From Nitrosomonas sp. (lineage in GTDB: Bacteria; Pseudomonadota; Gammaproteobacteria; Burkholderiales; Nitrosomonadaceae), in the NCBI GenBank assembly GCA_017994575.1, contig JAGOKN010000005.1, forward strand, positions 1-58,157: a stretch of DNA of 58,157 nucleotides, in the 5' to 3' direction. The notes under the pieces are model-generated. The model was not told where the DNA came from. It worked only from the letters and a program-made list of their open reading frames with translations, and did no database searches. Positions 36,429 through 46,356 of this stretch are shown here, piece after piece (position 1 is the first letter of the stretch; each line of letters starts with the position of its first letter). Position numbers and translations under genes: made by a program.

Positions 36429-38192
36429 ATGAGAATCGAAAACATCGTCAATGTCAGTGAGTACCTAGCCAATCACGGGCTCTCTTATCCTGCGCTCGAA
36501 GTTCTTAATCCGACCGAGGAGAGCTACCGTGCTCTGTTGCTGCAGCCCTCTGGACCATTTATGGGTGACGCAGCGCGAATCGGACCGTTGGACCTCGATT
36601 TCGCCGACCAGCAGGCGACGCACTTCCTGGGGATGGCGGCAAAGGGAGGTCATCATCTCGTCGTCACGCCCGAGTACTACCTCCCGATCAAGACCTTGCT
36701 GAAGTGCGTTGAGGGCGATACGTTCCCGGCACGGGATGCATTGTGGGTTCTCGGTTGCGAGAGCATGACTCCAAAACAACTCGACGAGTTCAAGACACAA
36801 GCGATGCAGACCGGCACGTGCGATGTTTTCTTCGAAGATGATCAGGCCGCAGAAAAGCAAGGAACCTACTTCGACCCGGTAGCGTACTGCTTCATCGCAA
36901 AAGAGAAGCAGAGCGGAAACGAGCGCCGCGTGGTGTTGTTCCAGTTCAAGACCATCTCGTCGAAGGATCCCCATTACTTCGAGAACAAGTTGCTCCGCAA
37001 GGGCCGGTCGATATATCGGTTTTCTGGTCCGAACAATCGTCTGTCCCTGGCAACCATCATCTGCTCAGATGCATTTGCCATTACCGATGACAAAGACATC
37101 CTTCTAATGCTGACTGAGAGATCAACCCTGCTCCACATCCAACTAAACGAAAAGCCTCATAACCCCGACTATCTGAAGTACCGCGTAGAAACTTTCAGTC
37201 GGAACAAACGCACAAGTAACTGTGACATCGTCTGCCTTAACTGGGCAGAGAATATGGTCTTAGTGGAGCATGCCGGTGGAAAGAAAATTGAGTGGAATAA
37301 CGAGACAGGATCGGCCTGGTACTTACCGCACGACCGGTGCTCATCAGACGATGCTGAAATTGAGAACAATGAACGGAAGGGTCTGTATTACTCGAAGCAC
37401 CGGCGCGACCGTCATGTCTTGCATTTTCACTATGCTCCTGCCGTTTTCGAACTGACCGTTCCCAAGGTGGAACACACAGGCCTCCAAGTGCACGTCAATC
37501 CAACTGGTCCGACCATGGATGCGCGATACACCTGGGATGCAGCGTCGCAAGCATGGGTCGAGCATACTGAATGCGCTGGCACTGGATTAGCTCAGCTCTT
37601 TTCTGGTGACGAGAATGTCGATGCAGCATTCGCTCAACTAAAGACTGAGGAAAGCCTCCTCCGCATTGAACGGACAGTCGCGCTCACTTGTGGTCTCACA
37701 AGCGGTAAGGAGGACTGGTACGCAGCAGCGGAACTTCCCTCCCTTCGAATCAATGATGATGAGCTGCCTCACCGCGTGACAGTTTGCCTTGAGCGTGATA
37801 AAAGAATCAGCGTTGAGCGACATAGGAGTGTCCAGAGCGTCGCCGCACTGCACCATATACTAGCAAAAGAGTTGTTGCCAATGCAAATTCGCGACCTTGC
37901 GGGCGGCGGTGCTCGCATTGATTGGTCTAGGAGGTCTCCCCACACCAATGTTGTGAAGGACGGGCGCGAGCCTGCGCTTGTGTCCTTCCTCGGGCTCAAC
38001 CCGCCAGCAGACCAAATCAAGAACACATCCGATTCTGCCTATGATTTGCTACGCAAAGAGAACGTAGCGGAACGTAGCCACCGTGTAGCCGTCTGCTATA
38101 TGACCATGGAAGGTGCAAAGTTCGCGCATATCAAGCAACTGGCGCACTTCACGCACGATGGCAGCAGCGCAAAGTTAATCACCCGAGGCTAG
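36429..38192 (+). CDS. Nitrilase-fold protein paired with an SMC-like ATPase
   Basis: A 587-aa protein from the ATG at 36429 (a TTG 12 bases earlier is an alternative). The N-terminal about 290 residues show the carbon-nitrogen hydrolase pattern: Glu82 in V-V-T-P-E-Y-Y-L-P, Lys174 in L-F-Q-F-K-T and Cys212 in A-T-I-I-C-S-D-A-F. These are in the order of the nitrilase Glu-Lys-Cys triad. The remaining about 290 residues have no domain I recognise. The stop is 2 bp before the start of a large SMC/Rad50-like ATPase gene, so the two are one operon. Codon use is richer in G+C than the flanks. The triad suggests amide or nitrile hydrolysis, or use as a signal-molecule enzyme; that role is inferred. 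Confidence 0.75.
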   Translation: MRIENIVNVSEYLANHGLSYPALEVLNPTEESYRALLLQPSGPFMGDAARIGPLDLDFADQQATHFLGMAAKGGHHLVVTPEYYLPIKTLLKCVEGDTFPARDALWVLGCESMTPKQLDEFKTQAMQTGTCDVFFEDDQAAEKQGTYFDPVAYCFIAKEKQSGNERRVVLFQFKTISSKDPHYFENKLLRKGRSIYRFSGPNNRLSLATIICSDAFAITDDKDILLMLTERSTLLHIQLNEKPHNPDYLKYRVETFSRNKRTSNCDIVCLNWAENMVLVEHAGGKKIEWNNETGSAWYLPHDRCSSDDAEIENNERKGLYYSKHRRDRHVLHFHYAPAVFELTVPKVEHTGLQVHVNPTGPTMDARYTWDAASQAWVEHTECAGTGLAQLFSGDENVDAAFAQLKTEESLLRIERTVALTCGLTSGKEDWYAAAELPSLRINDDELPHRVTVCLERDKRISVERHRSVQSVAALHHILAKELLPMQIRDLAGGGARIDWSRRSPHTNVVKDGREPALVSFLGLNPPADQIKNTSDSAYDLLRKENVAERSHRVAVCYMTMEGAKFAHIKQLAHFTHDGSSAKLITRG

Positions 38193-38194
38193 GC

Positions 38195-41100
38195 ATGCAA
38201 GTACTCGAATCCGCACGAAAAAAAGTGGCAGGCATTTTAAATGACATCGAAGAGATTGATGAGGCCGTCCTGCGCGGTGAGCGAAGTTATCACAACAAGA
38301 CCTTTGCGGTCGTATACGTTGATTTCGCAGACGACGTGGTTGGTCGTGCGAAGGAGCTTCGTGCGTTTCAAGAACGCATCCTCGGGGACGGATTCTTCAG
38401 TTCACCGGGCGATCTTAGATGGAACAAGTACATCTACATCGTGGCGGGACCACATTCCAAGCAGCAAAAAGGCTTCCAAGAGGCGAAGAGTGCGATTGAG
38501 GCGGATGAGGAATACGCCCGTAAACGAGTTATTTCGGAAGACGAACTCGAGTCAGTACTCGGTGCACCGCAATACTTCAAATCAAACGGAAACGTTCAAG
38601 AGTTCGACATAGTTGCTGAATGGGGACGCAAGCTTGCTGTAGCGTCCCTCGATGCCGTACTTGATCGGCCTACGCGTACCTCGCTTATTGAACAAATTGG
38701 AGCCGGTAACGCTCGTCGGGTACTAATTAATCGAACGCCGCTCACGCTTCATGAGGCGGATGTGCCTCTTCACAGCAAATGGCTCGCGAAAATCCGAATT
38801 GAGAAATTCAGGCCTGTCCATGATGGAAAAGCGCCGTTCGAGTTTGGTCAAGTCACGTTGATTACTGGCTCAAACGGCACAGGTAAGACTTCACTCCTCG
38901 AAGCCATCGAATACTTCTATTGCGGTAAAAACCGACGAAACGGAAACAGCCCCAGCAAGGTGTTCGGGACGTTACATGAGAGCAAGTTGGAGATAGCTTC
39001 AACGACCGATACCAATCGCCTGAGAGCACGGTGCCTAAAGTGGTACAACCGAGAGGAGCGGAACTCTAGCGGCGTTCTCGACGGATTTGACCGATATAAC
39101 TTCCTTGATACCGATGCCGCATACCGGGTTACGTCCGAACTCAACGCTGAGGCTTTGCCTGAGGACCTCAGTCGACTCGTTGCTGGCCCTGAGTCCTCTC
39201 AAGTCTGGGCATACATCGGAAAGCTGACGCCAGAGGTCGAGCTTGCTAGAGACCGCTCTCTCGTCAAGATGGAGGAGACTCAGTGGCAACTGAATGACGC
39301 CAGGATGAGACTAAAGGCGTTGCAAGAGCGGCCGTCCAATGCGAAGGCGCTATCCGATTCGTTTAGGGCATCACTGTCAACCATGGGGTGGAAAGCTAGC
39401 CTGGCAACCACTCCCTTTGCTACGGCGGAAGAAGTTTTGCCGCTGCAAGCCGCTCATGAACACATACAAATCCTACTTTCCGCAGGTAAAGGTCTCGTCA
39501 ACCTTGGTGCCCTTAAAGCTCGGTGGTCGCAAGTCGATAGTGCGTTCATTGCCGCTGAGACCGTCGACGCTGCTCGTACCGCTATCTCTGAGCGGGCAAT
39601 TCGTATCGCGGAACAAATCAAAGCCTCCGACACATCTGTCAATCTCTTAGAGCGTTGGGCTCTCTACGTTAGAAACCGGTTCGCTGCGTTGAGGACAGAA
39701 TATCTACAGTGCAAAGCACGCGTTGAAAATGCTGCTGGCAAAGTGGGGTTCTATGCGAATTCTATTGCTCCGGTGGTGATTCCGAAATTCGCGACGATGA
39801 GTCTCGACAATGCAAACAACTGGACAGTCCAAAATGTCAACTCAACGACTAGTCAAGTTCGCTTGTTGGAGCAACTGAGTGCTAATTACGGTCAAGAAGC
39901 CGCCAAGCGGGCACGAGTTGCTCAGGAGCTGACAAATGCTGTTAAGTCGTCAATAGCGGGAGGGGGAGCAGCTGACATTTGCCCAGTGTGTAAGACAAGG
40001 CACACGGCGGAAGTTTTAGCACGTCATATCGAAAGTATAACTGCGGACCTTGTGCAGCCTGCGGAACTCACTTCTATTGCACAGCAGCTTACAGATGCCA
40101 AGAATAGTCTGCAAGATTGGATTAACTGGCAGTCAAATTTCGAGCGAATTCAGCAGGTTGCTACTCAATTCAACATGCCACAGACTTCACTTTGTATAGA
40201 TGTCATTAAGGCGTTGGAGAACGCTCGCAACGAGTTGAACCAAGCGAATTCGGAGCTGTCCAAAGTGATGGATAAATGGCTTGAATTGGAGAGGCATGAC
40301 CTCACAGAGAAAGAGCATGATCTCCTATTGAACTCAATATCTGCTGTGGTTACGGCTGGTCAGAGTCCCTATGACATCGAGGTTATAGACCAGCATCTGC
40401 AGACGTACAGACGCGCGTCCGTGTCAACTCGAGAGCAGCTCCCGCTATTGCAGGCGGAATTGAAATCGAACGCATCGCAGCTTGCATCATTGGTCGAGCC
40501 CCTATTTTCTCCATCATGGCGTACTAGTGTGGCGGTCGGAAGTGATTTCCAAACCGTCGCTGCTTTGCGAGAGGAATTGTTAGTCCTGACGAAGCATGCT
40601 GACGCGCTCTACATTCACCTCGACATTGCGGATGACATGTCCTTAAGTGGTGTCCAAGCATCGATCATAGGCGCCCTACGAGCTCTGGCAGAGGCGATCC
40701 AAGCAGCAACATATGAGCAATCAGCGTCTACAGATATCTCTATGCTAACTGACCATATCTCGGAGCTTGACAAGGTCGTACGTGTCCATCTCTTACAATA
40801 CATAAATTTTCGTGCTGCTGGAGAAGCGCTGACAGACCTTGCAACAGAGCTATCCTTGGACAGTGCCACGAAGAAATCGCTTGATGCCATCAGCGAAGAA
40901 ATCAATGCGGCCTTCGTCCGAATTCACTCGCCGAATGAGTACGAATATGTTGGTGACGGAGAAGTACTTCTCAGGTCGCGAGATTCCAAAAAGAATTGGT
41001 CTTTGGACCAAGTTAGCACTGGTCAGCGTTCGGCATTTGCATTGTCAGTCTTTCTGGCTCTCAATCATACAGCCGTCAATGCACCGCCAGTTGTCCTTAT

Positions 41101-41299
41101 TGATGACCCAATTGCTCACATCGACGATTTGAACGCCCTGTCTTTTTTGGACTACCTACGCGACTTGGCGGTTCACTCAAAGAGACAAATTTTCTTTGCG
41201 ACTGCGGATACTCGCATTGCTTCGTTGTTTGCACGCAAGTTCGGATTCCTTGGCAATGACTTCAAGACAATTTCCTTGGTCCGAGACGTTGAAGCATAA
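38195..41299 (+). CDS. SMC/Rad50-like ATPase with zinc hook
   Basis: A 1034-aa protein. Residues 1-190 are a unique N-terminal domain, and an SMC/RecF-type ATPase follows. Walker A is G-S-N-G-T-G-K-T (225-232) in L-I-T-G-S-N-G-T-G-K-T-S-L-L-E-A. Two long helical arms flank a C-P-V-C hook (Cys596, Cys599). The signature region is S-T-G-Q-R-S-A-F-A-L-S, and Walker B is V-V-L-I-D-D-P (Asp970-Asp971) with a following H-I-D-D. Such proteins dimerise on DNA ends or DNA loops and are common sensors in anti-phage systems (for example Wadjet and ABC-three-component systems). It is translated with the nitrilase-fold gene (2-bp gap). Confidence 0.88.
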   Translation: MQVLESARKKVAGILNDIEEIDEAVLRGERSYHNKTFAVVYVDFADDVVGRAKELRAFQERILGDGFFSSPGDLRWNKYIYIVAGPHSKQQKGFQEAKSAIEADEEYARKRVISEDELESVLGAPQYFKSNGNVQEFDIVAEWGRKLAVASLDAVLDRPTRTSLIEQIGAGNARRVLINRTPLTLHEADVPLHSKWLAKIRIEKFRPVHDGKAPFEFGQVTLITGSNGTGKTSLLEAIEYFYCGKNRRNGNSPSKVFGTLHESKLEIASTTDTNRLRARCLKWYNREERNSSGVLDGFDRYNFLDTDAAYRVTSELNAEALPEDLSRLVAGPESSQVWAYIGKLTPEVELARDRSLVKMEETQWQLNDARMRLKALQERPSNAKALSDSFRASLSTMGWKASLATTPFATAEEVLPLQAAHEHIQILLSAGKGLVNLGALKARWSQVDSAFIAAETVDAARTAISERAIRIAEQIKASDTSVNLLERWALYVRNRFAALRTEYLQCKARVENAAGKVGFYANSIAPVVIPKFATMSLDNANNWTVQNVNSTTSQVRLLEQLSANYGQEAAKRARVAQELTNAVKSSIAGGGAADICPVCKTRHTAEVLARHIESITADLVQPAELTSIAQQLTDAKNSLQDWINWQSNFERIQQVATQFNMPQTSLCIDVIKALENARNELNQANSELSKVMDKWLELERHDLTEKEHDLLLNSISAVVTAGQSPYDIEVIDQHLQTYRRASVSTREQLPLLQAELKSNASQLASLVEPLFSPSWRTSVAVGSDFQTVAALREELLVLTKHADALYIHLDIADDMSLSGVQASIIGALRALAEAIQAATYEQSASTDISMLTDHISELDKVVRVHLLQYINFRAAGEALTDLATELSLDSATKKSLDAISEEINAAFVRIHSPNEYEYVGDGEVLLRSRDSKKNWSLDQVSTGQRSAFALSVFLALNHTAVNAPPVVLIDDPIAHIDDLNALSFLDYLRDLAVHSKRQIFFATADTRIASLFARKFGFLGNDFKTISLVRDVEA

Positions 41300-41485
41300 A
41301 AGTACGGCTCAGGGCACTTCGTTGCAGTGTGTCTTTCGCATTGCGTACAAGGTTTTGAGAAGCATTTCGGAGTTAGTTTTATCCTTCTTTAGCACTTATG
41401 AAGCACATATTCATGGCTGTTCTAACGCAGCCATTCGACTAAATGGACCACTCATCAACAACTAACTAGAAGAGGACGCACAGAC

Positions 41486-42895
41486 ATGCATGAAATCATC
41501 TGTCCGCACTGTGGCAAAGCATTCAAAATCGACGAAGCTGGGTATGCAGATATCCTCAAGCAAGTTCGCGATGGGGCATTCGAGCAACAGTTACACGAGC
41601 GACTTGAGTTAGCGGAACAGGACAAGCGTAATGCTGTCGAGCTTGCACAAACAAAGATTGCTAATGAAATGCAGAAGTCTGCTGCAACAAAAGATTCTCA
41701 AATTCAGGAGCTGAAAGCAAAAATAGATGCGGCTGAAGTCGCGCGTAAACTAGCCGTTTCCGAAGCTCTGAGTGCTGTTGAGAAAGAACGTGATGCTCTC
41801 GCGAATCAACTCGAGCAGGCAAAGCGTGACAAAGATGCAGCGGCAGAACTTGCTGAGGCGAAGCTATTGAATGGTCTACAAAATGCAGTAGTTTCCAAGG
41901 ATTCAGAGATCCAAGGGCTGAAAGCAAAAATTGATTCCATTGACGTTGAAAAGAAGCTTGCGATTTCTGAGGCTTTAGGCGCAGTCGAGAAGGAGCGTAA
42001 CGAGTTAAAGAATAACCTTGCGCGAGTTGAACTTGAGAAACAATTAGCCGAAAAGGCTCTGAAGGAAAAGTACGAAACACAGATTAAGGATCGTGATGAG
42101 GCAATAGAACGACTTCGTGATATGAAGGTTCGCTTATCGACCAAGATGATTGGCGAGACACTTGAGAAGCATTGCGAAACCGAATTCAACCGCATACGAG
42201 CTACTGCATTTCCGAAGGCCTATTTCGAAAAAGATAACGATGCACGAAATGGTAGTAAAGGAGACTACATTTTTCGCGACCTGGATGAGTCTGGGACAGA
42301 AATCGTTTCTATCATGTTCGAAATGAAGAACGAAAACGATCAAACAGCTACAAAGAGTAAGAATGAAGATTTCCTGAAAGAACTTGATAAAGATCGCCGG
42401 GAAAAGGGGTGCGAGTATGCTGTACTGGTATCACTACTTGAACCTGATAGTGAGCTTTACAACACAGGAATCGTTGATGTTTTCCACCGTTATCCAAAGA
42501 TGTACATCGTTCGCCCGCAGTTCTTTCTTCCAATCATCACATTGCTACGTAACGCGGCGATGAATTCGCTCAAGTACAAATCAGAACTAGCACTGGTGAA
42601 AGCGCAGAACATTGACATCACCAATTTTGAAACCAGCTTGGAATCATTCCAGACAGCATTCGCGCGGAACTACGACTTGGCATCCAATAGCTTTAAGAAA
42701 GCTATCGATGAAATCGATAAATCGATCGACCACTTGCAGAAAACCAAAGATGCTCTTCTAGGAACGGATCGTAATCTGCGTCTGGCAAATGATAAAGCAC
42801 AAGACCTGTCAATCAAAAAGTTGACGAAAGGCAACCCGACCATGGTTGCTAAGTTCGCAGAGAATGAGAGAACGAACCCTTCTGAATCTATATAA
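41486..42895 (+). CDS. DUF2130 coiled-coil protein with PD-(D/E)XK-like core
   Basis: A 469-aa protein. It begins with a small zinc-ribbon-like C-P-H-C-G-K segment (6-11). A coiled coil (about 30-215) contains an internal duplication of about 74 residues, each copy with K-D-S-x-I-Q-x-L-K-A-K-I-D and E-A-L-x-A-V-E-K-E-R. A globular DUF2130 domain follows, with K-G-D260-Y-I-F and E279-M-K281 in the pattern of PD-(D/E)XK nucleases, as in RmuC-like proteins. It lies 186 bp after the SMC-like gene on the same strand and may belong to the same system, though DUF2130 proteins also occur alone. Confidence 0.82.
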   Translation: MHEIICPHCGKAFKIDEAGYADILKQVRDGAFEQQLHERLELAEQDKRNAVELAQTKIANEMQKSAATKDSQIQELKAKIDAAEVARKLAVSEALSAVEKERDALANQLEQAKRDKDAAAELAEAKLLNGLQNAVVSKDSEIQGLKAKIDSIDVEKKLAISEALGAVEKERNELKNNLARVELEKQLAEKALKEKYETQIKDRDEAIERLRDMKVRLSTKMIGETLEKHCETEFNRIRATAFPKAYFEKDNDARNGSKGDYIFRDLDESGTEIVSIMFEMKNENDQTATKSKNEDFLKELDKDRREKGCEYAVLVSLLEPDSELYNTGIVDVFHRYPKMYIVRPQFFLPIITLLRNAAMNSLKYKSELALVKAQNIDITNFETSLESFQTAFARNYDLASNSFKKAIDEIDKSIDHLQKTKDALLGTDRNLRLANDKAQDLSIKKLTKGNPTMVAKFAENERTNPSESI

Positions 42896-42908
42896 AGATT
42901 TCCTTTAA

Positions 42909-43505
42909 TTAAATTCGATCAAAGCGCTCAGTCTCTTGACGCCAACACTCCTCGTCATATTCTGGGTACTTATCAGCTATTGCTGAATAGACTTTGTTGC
43001 GTATTGCATCTACCGCATTTGTGACGCCTGTTTTCCCGGCCACTTCTAAGAGTGAATAATCGTATTCTGTGAGTTCATGACGTATAAAATTAACCGTAAT
43101 TCGATCCAGAAAAGCCTTGTCAGAGTCAGTGCTTGCCCAGTATTCGTCATTTCTGCGATTAGCGTTGAAGGCTTCTATGGCGTGCGACTCTACATCTTTA
43201 ATTTTGCAAACACTGATCTTCATTAGCGATACTGCATGCATTAATTTTGCAACTTTGGTTTCGACAGCTTTTTGCGCTGACAATTTGCGAATTGATAAAG
43301 CAGTTTGAGCGTTAAGAAATTGTTCTGATTTTTCTGCGGCATCAACTCGTTCTAACAGGTAGAGACAGAAATAATTGCTTCGACCAAGTTGTTTGCGGCG
43401 TTTGTCTGGTTCTCCCAGTAAGTTAATTAGTATGGTCTTACTCCAACCTGGACGAGACAGTATGGTTGATTGCGTGATCATTGTGGGTTTGTCATTATTT
43501 GCCAA
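42909..43505 (-). CDS. Protein of unknown function with possible HTH-like start
   Basis: A 198-aa protein. The start is set at the TTG at 43505 because AAAGGAG stands 7 bases upstream; the ATG at 43481 is an alternative. The N-terminus (S-R-P-G-W-S-K-T...L-L-G-E-P-D-K-R) resembles a short DNA-binding-like element that in other proteins precedes an L-E-R-V helix, and L-L-E-R-V-D-A-A-E is present here. The rest is helical with many charged residues. No catalytic motif is visible. It converges with the DUF2130 gene. Confidence 0.55.
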   Translation of the reverse strand: MANNDKPTMITQSTILSRPGWSKTILINLLGEPDKRRKQLGRSNYFCLYLLERVDAAEKSEQFLNAQTALSIRKLSAQKAVETKVAKLMHAVSLMKISVCKIKDVESHAIEAFNANRRNDEYWASTDSDKAFLDRITVNFIRHELTEYDYSLLEVAGKTGVTNAVDAIRNKVYSAIADKYPEYDEECWRQETERFDRI

Positions 43506-43892
43506 TTTATATCTCCTTTCAGGATTCTGTTTCAAGAAGATTTGTTTTAGCCAACTTCCTATCAGTTGACCTACTTATGTCTAATCTCTATGCAAATTAT
43601 TAAATATTTTTGCAACGATCAATTGTTGAAAGAAGCAGTTTTTTATCTTTCATTTAAATAGATGCCAATCTATAGAGTTATGCTTACACATTAATAGTGA
43701 TAGCTAGAACCTCAAAGCTAGCTTCATACCAAAGCCATAGAGCGAAATTTATAGCCATTTTTTCTTGAAACATCAGATATCTAGTTTTAACCTGTATACA
43801 GCAGATGGAATGTGATCGTTTCACAGTATCAGATAAAGTTTATTGCACTTGTAGCTGTATGAAATAGTGCAGTTGCTTAGAATTAATCATGC
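43506..43892. other. A+T-rich intergenic region
   Basis: I see no gene, clear hairpin or repeat family in these 387 bases. They lie upstream of the minus-strand gene ending at 42909 and downstream of the one ending at 43893. Confidence 0.4.
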
Positions 43893-44678
43893 TTACCCGC
43901 AACCGCCTCCACACCCGCCGCAAGATGCAGACCCATCCCCACAGGCCGCACCCGATCCATCCGTCCTTTGTGTTTCCTCTTTCTTAAGCATTTCATTAGC
44001 CGTTTCAAGATCAAATTTTGCTAATGCATCAGTGATGACCTGGTCATACATATAGCCATCAGCAATCTCATACTCTTCATCCATACTAAAAAGCGTAGGA
44101 ACTTGTGAATCTGTGTTGTCTTGATTCCAACCTTCAATTACCTGCGCCCATTGAAACACCTGCGCAGCACGTACCAAATTCAGAAACTCGGTTTTTGGAA
44201 TGGCTTTTTCTTCTTCACTCAATTCAGAATCTGGATTCAATGGCATTACATCAATATGAATATTGAAACGGGTATTCACCTGCTTCTCATGGTGCAAAAA
44301 TTCACCAAAGTGCGTTCTACAGAATTTTTGATATTCCCGCGTATCGCAAATGAATACATGCCAGCAAGTGTCCACCAGCTTCGACGGCATAGGAATGACA
44401 TTCCCTGAGTAAACCAAATTCAACTCAAAGTACAGCCGTAATTGCTCATATGCTGCAATGACTTGTTTGTCCGTTAAATGCGGATATTGCTTATTTACTT
44501 CTGCATAGTAGGCGTTATCAAATACATAGGTTTTTAGCATGATCGATTTGTTTCGAGTCCATAGATCACCAAACACCGAAAAGCCTTTATCTATAACATG
44601 AACAATTACATAGACGGCAGCTGCAGCGCCGAGAAGTGTACTTGAAGCGAAAAAAACCCTGGTCAGAACTTCTGTCAT
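43893..44678 (-). CDS. Glycine-rich-domain (DUF1399-like) protein with Cys/Gly tail
   Basis: A 261-aa protein from the ATG at 44678, which overlaps the stop of the upstream gene by 4 bp; longer upstream frames on this strand lack support. An N-terminal membrane helix (about 8-28) is followed by a cytoplasmic domain with D-T-C-W-H-V-F-I and Y-Q-K-F-C, then H-F-G-E-F-L-H-H. This is the D-x-x-W-H-x-F-I...F-C...H-H pattern of glycine-rich-domain proteins. The last 20 residues are Gly- and Cys-rich (G-G-C-G-G-G-C-G) and could bind metal. The function of the family is poorly known. Confidence 0.72.
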   Translation of the reverse strand: MTEVLTRVFFASSTLLGAAAAVYVIVHVIDKGFSVFGDLWTRNKSIMLKTYVFDNAYYAEVNKQYPHLTDKQVIAAYEQLRLYFELNLVYSGNVIPMPSKLVDTCWHVFICDTREYQKFCRTHFGEFLHHEKQVNTRFNIHIDVMPLNPDSELSEEEKAIPKTEFLNLVRAAQVFQWAQVIEGWNQDNTDSQVPTLFSMDEEYEIADGYMYDQVITDALAKFDLETANEMLKKEETQRTDGSGAACGDGSASCGGCGGGCG

Positions 44679-45037
44679 ACGCGCTCCTTCATCAGTAAAA
44701 CACCTGATTGATAAGAACGCCATGTCGCAGTGGCGATGTTGATGAACATGGATGTGGTCCACAATAAGACCACGATCCCGAGGCACTGTAAAAGCCAAGA
44801 TTGGCAAGCACACAGCAAGAGTCCTGTGATGAAGACGACCCACACAAACATGGTCACGGACCATAGGTTGGCTTTTAAGTCTTGCGCCTTCTGTAATTCT
44901 AAAAGATATGGTGAATACCTGCCATGCAGTGCCAGTTCTTCGGTGATCCAGAAAGTGTCAATTTTGTTGATTAATGCCTCGTTCTTGACGGCATGCAGTC
45001 CTATTGCAAGGACAAAGTTTGAAATCATTGAAGTCAT
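44675..45037 (-). CDS. Small membrane protein coupled to the glycine-rich-domain protein
   Basis: A 120-aa protein with two adjacent membrane helices in its second half (about 58-78 and 82-103) and a charged N-terminal half. A weak AAGGA site precedes the ATG. Its stop overlaps the start of the next gene by ATGA, so the pair is co-translated and the products likely work together in the inner membrane. I recognise no family. Confidence 0.65.
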   Translation of the reverse strand: MTSMISNFVLAIGLHAVKNEALINKIDTFWITEELALHGRYSPYLLELQKAQDLKANLWSVTMFVWVVFITGLLLCACQSWLLQCLGIVVLLWTTSMFINIATATWRSYQSGVLLMKERV

Positions 45038-45167
45038 GAATATTTTTCCTTTTTGAATGTTGTGAATTCAAGATAGCAAATACTTTTGCTCGCGCAACTC
45101 GAAGTTTGCAGGATGGAATATGTTTACTTGTCAACTTGCGCTATGCCAATCTCAGCTATGCGCTGGC

Positions 45168-46145
45168 CTAGACCCAAGATCGCAAAGCGTGAATTAAATA
45201 GGTCATCACACCAAAGAAAGCTGTGCGTTTGGCCCAAGACAGCAACGCATCTTGTCTGTTGGTCATGTGTCGTGCTGGTCTGTTTTGCAGTGCAAGCATT
45301 TGCTGGTAGTTGTTTTGGTAGTCTTGAAGTGAAATTGTGGTGGGTGACAGGCGCAACATGTGTTGGTGTAATGCATCGACTGCACCATCCAGAAAGGGTT
45401 TGATGTAGTCAACGTGTGCCTGTACGCCATAGCGCACGTAAGAACCTGTTGCGCTATGTCCTAACTTCTCAAGCTTGATGCGAAAGTAATAGCCCAGGTC
45501 AGACAAATGCAGATAATCCGTGGGCAGTAGTGGGTGGGCATTACCGGTAGGATCGGTGAACACAACAATGGCATGCACTGGGATGCAGGGACCTACACTG
45601 TCGTCCAGCAACTGCGCTCGGTTGCAAAGAATATTGAGCTTATTTTGTGTTTTACGCAAAGGCGCAGAGCGGGTTTGAACGGATTTTGCTTCCGACTTGC
45701 CAGTCAATAGCACCAAGGATTGACCAGAAGAATCCTGCGCACCCCATTCACCGCGCCAATTTTTTACTTCAATGACAAAGATACCGATTTCAGATACCAC
45801 TAACAAATCTATTTCTTTCGAGTATTTGTCACTGCCTGTTGGTAGCAAGATGGCATGGGATCTGCCGAATTCACGGTTGGTGACGCACTCGATTTCAAGT
45901 GATTTGAATATTTCTAACACCTTTTGGTGAACTTTATCTTCGCCTTGTTGGCCTTTGGTGTCATGGAGGATGGCAGCGTTTTTGTCTTGTAAACATCGAA
46001 GCAATGCCGCATCCGAATCAATCGCATTCGCAATGTCAATTCGTTCGTGAATGTCTTGGCTAAAGATATAGATACATATAGCGGCACAAATACAAGTTAC
46101 GACTGTCAAAGCCAGAACCAAATTAGAGAGGGAGAGTGATGACAT
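45168..46145 (-). CDS. Membrane-anchored NERD-domain protein
   Basis: A 325-aa protein with one N-terminal membrane helix (about 7-28) and a NERD domain at about 65-190. The nuclease-like core is E-I-D-L-L-V-V-S-E-I-G-I-F-V-I-E-V-K-N, which contains the D and E-x-K residues of the PD-(D/E)XK fold. The last about 100 residues are helical and end in a hydrophobic stretch. AAAGGA precedes the ATG. A decayed copy of its 5' part lies at 9346-9680. NERD proteins are thought to process DNA; this one would do so at the membrane. Confidence 0.82.
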   Translation of the reverse strand: MSSLSLSNLVLALTVVTCICAAICIYIFSQDIHERIDIANAIDSDAALLRCLQDKNAAILHDTKGQQGEDKVHQKVLEIFKSLEIECVTNREFGRSHAILLPTGSDKYSKEIDLLVVSEIGIFVIEVKNWRGEWGAQDSSGQSLVLLTGKSEAKSVQTRSAPLRKTQNKLNILCNRAQLLDDSVGPCIPVHAIVVFTDPTGNAHPLLPTDYLHLSDLGYYFRIKLEKLGHSATGSYVRYGVQAHVDYIKPFLDGAVDALHQHMLRLSPTTISLQDYQNNYQQMLALQNRPARHMTNRQDALLSWAKRTAFFGVMTYLIHALRSWV

Positions 46146-46356
46146 GTTTGCTTCCTTTGAATAGTTAAATATTCAAAGTAGCAAATTTTTTCAGCTGCGC
46201 AAATTCAATTCTTTGTAACGTTATTCCAACATTTTTTACCAGAGGATTTATTTTGATTTAAGACGCTAATGTCGAAAAGTCTCCAAAAACCATGTGCTTT
46301 TGATTTTTTTCAAAAAAAAAATATTTGAAGATTAAGACTTTTCAAAGGAGTAACAA

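Noticed and set aside
44679-44864. N-terminal extension of the glycine-rich-domain gene
   Set aside because: The upstream part overlaps the two-helix membrane gene in another frame and lacks a ribosome site; the ATG at 44678 gives a 4-bp coupled overlap and a membrane helix at the start.
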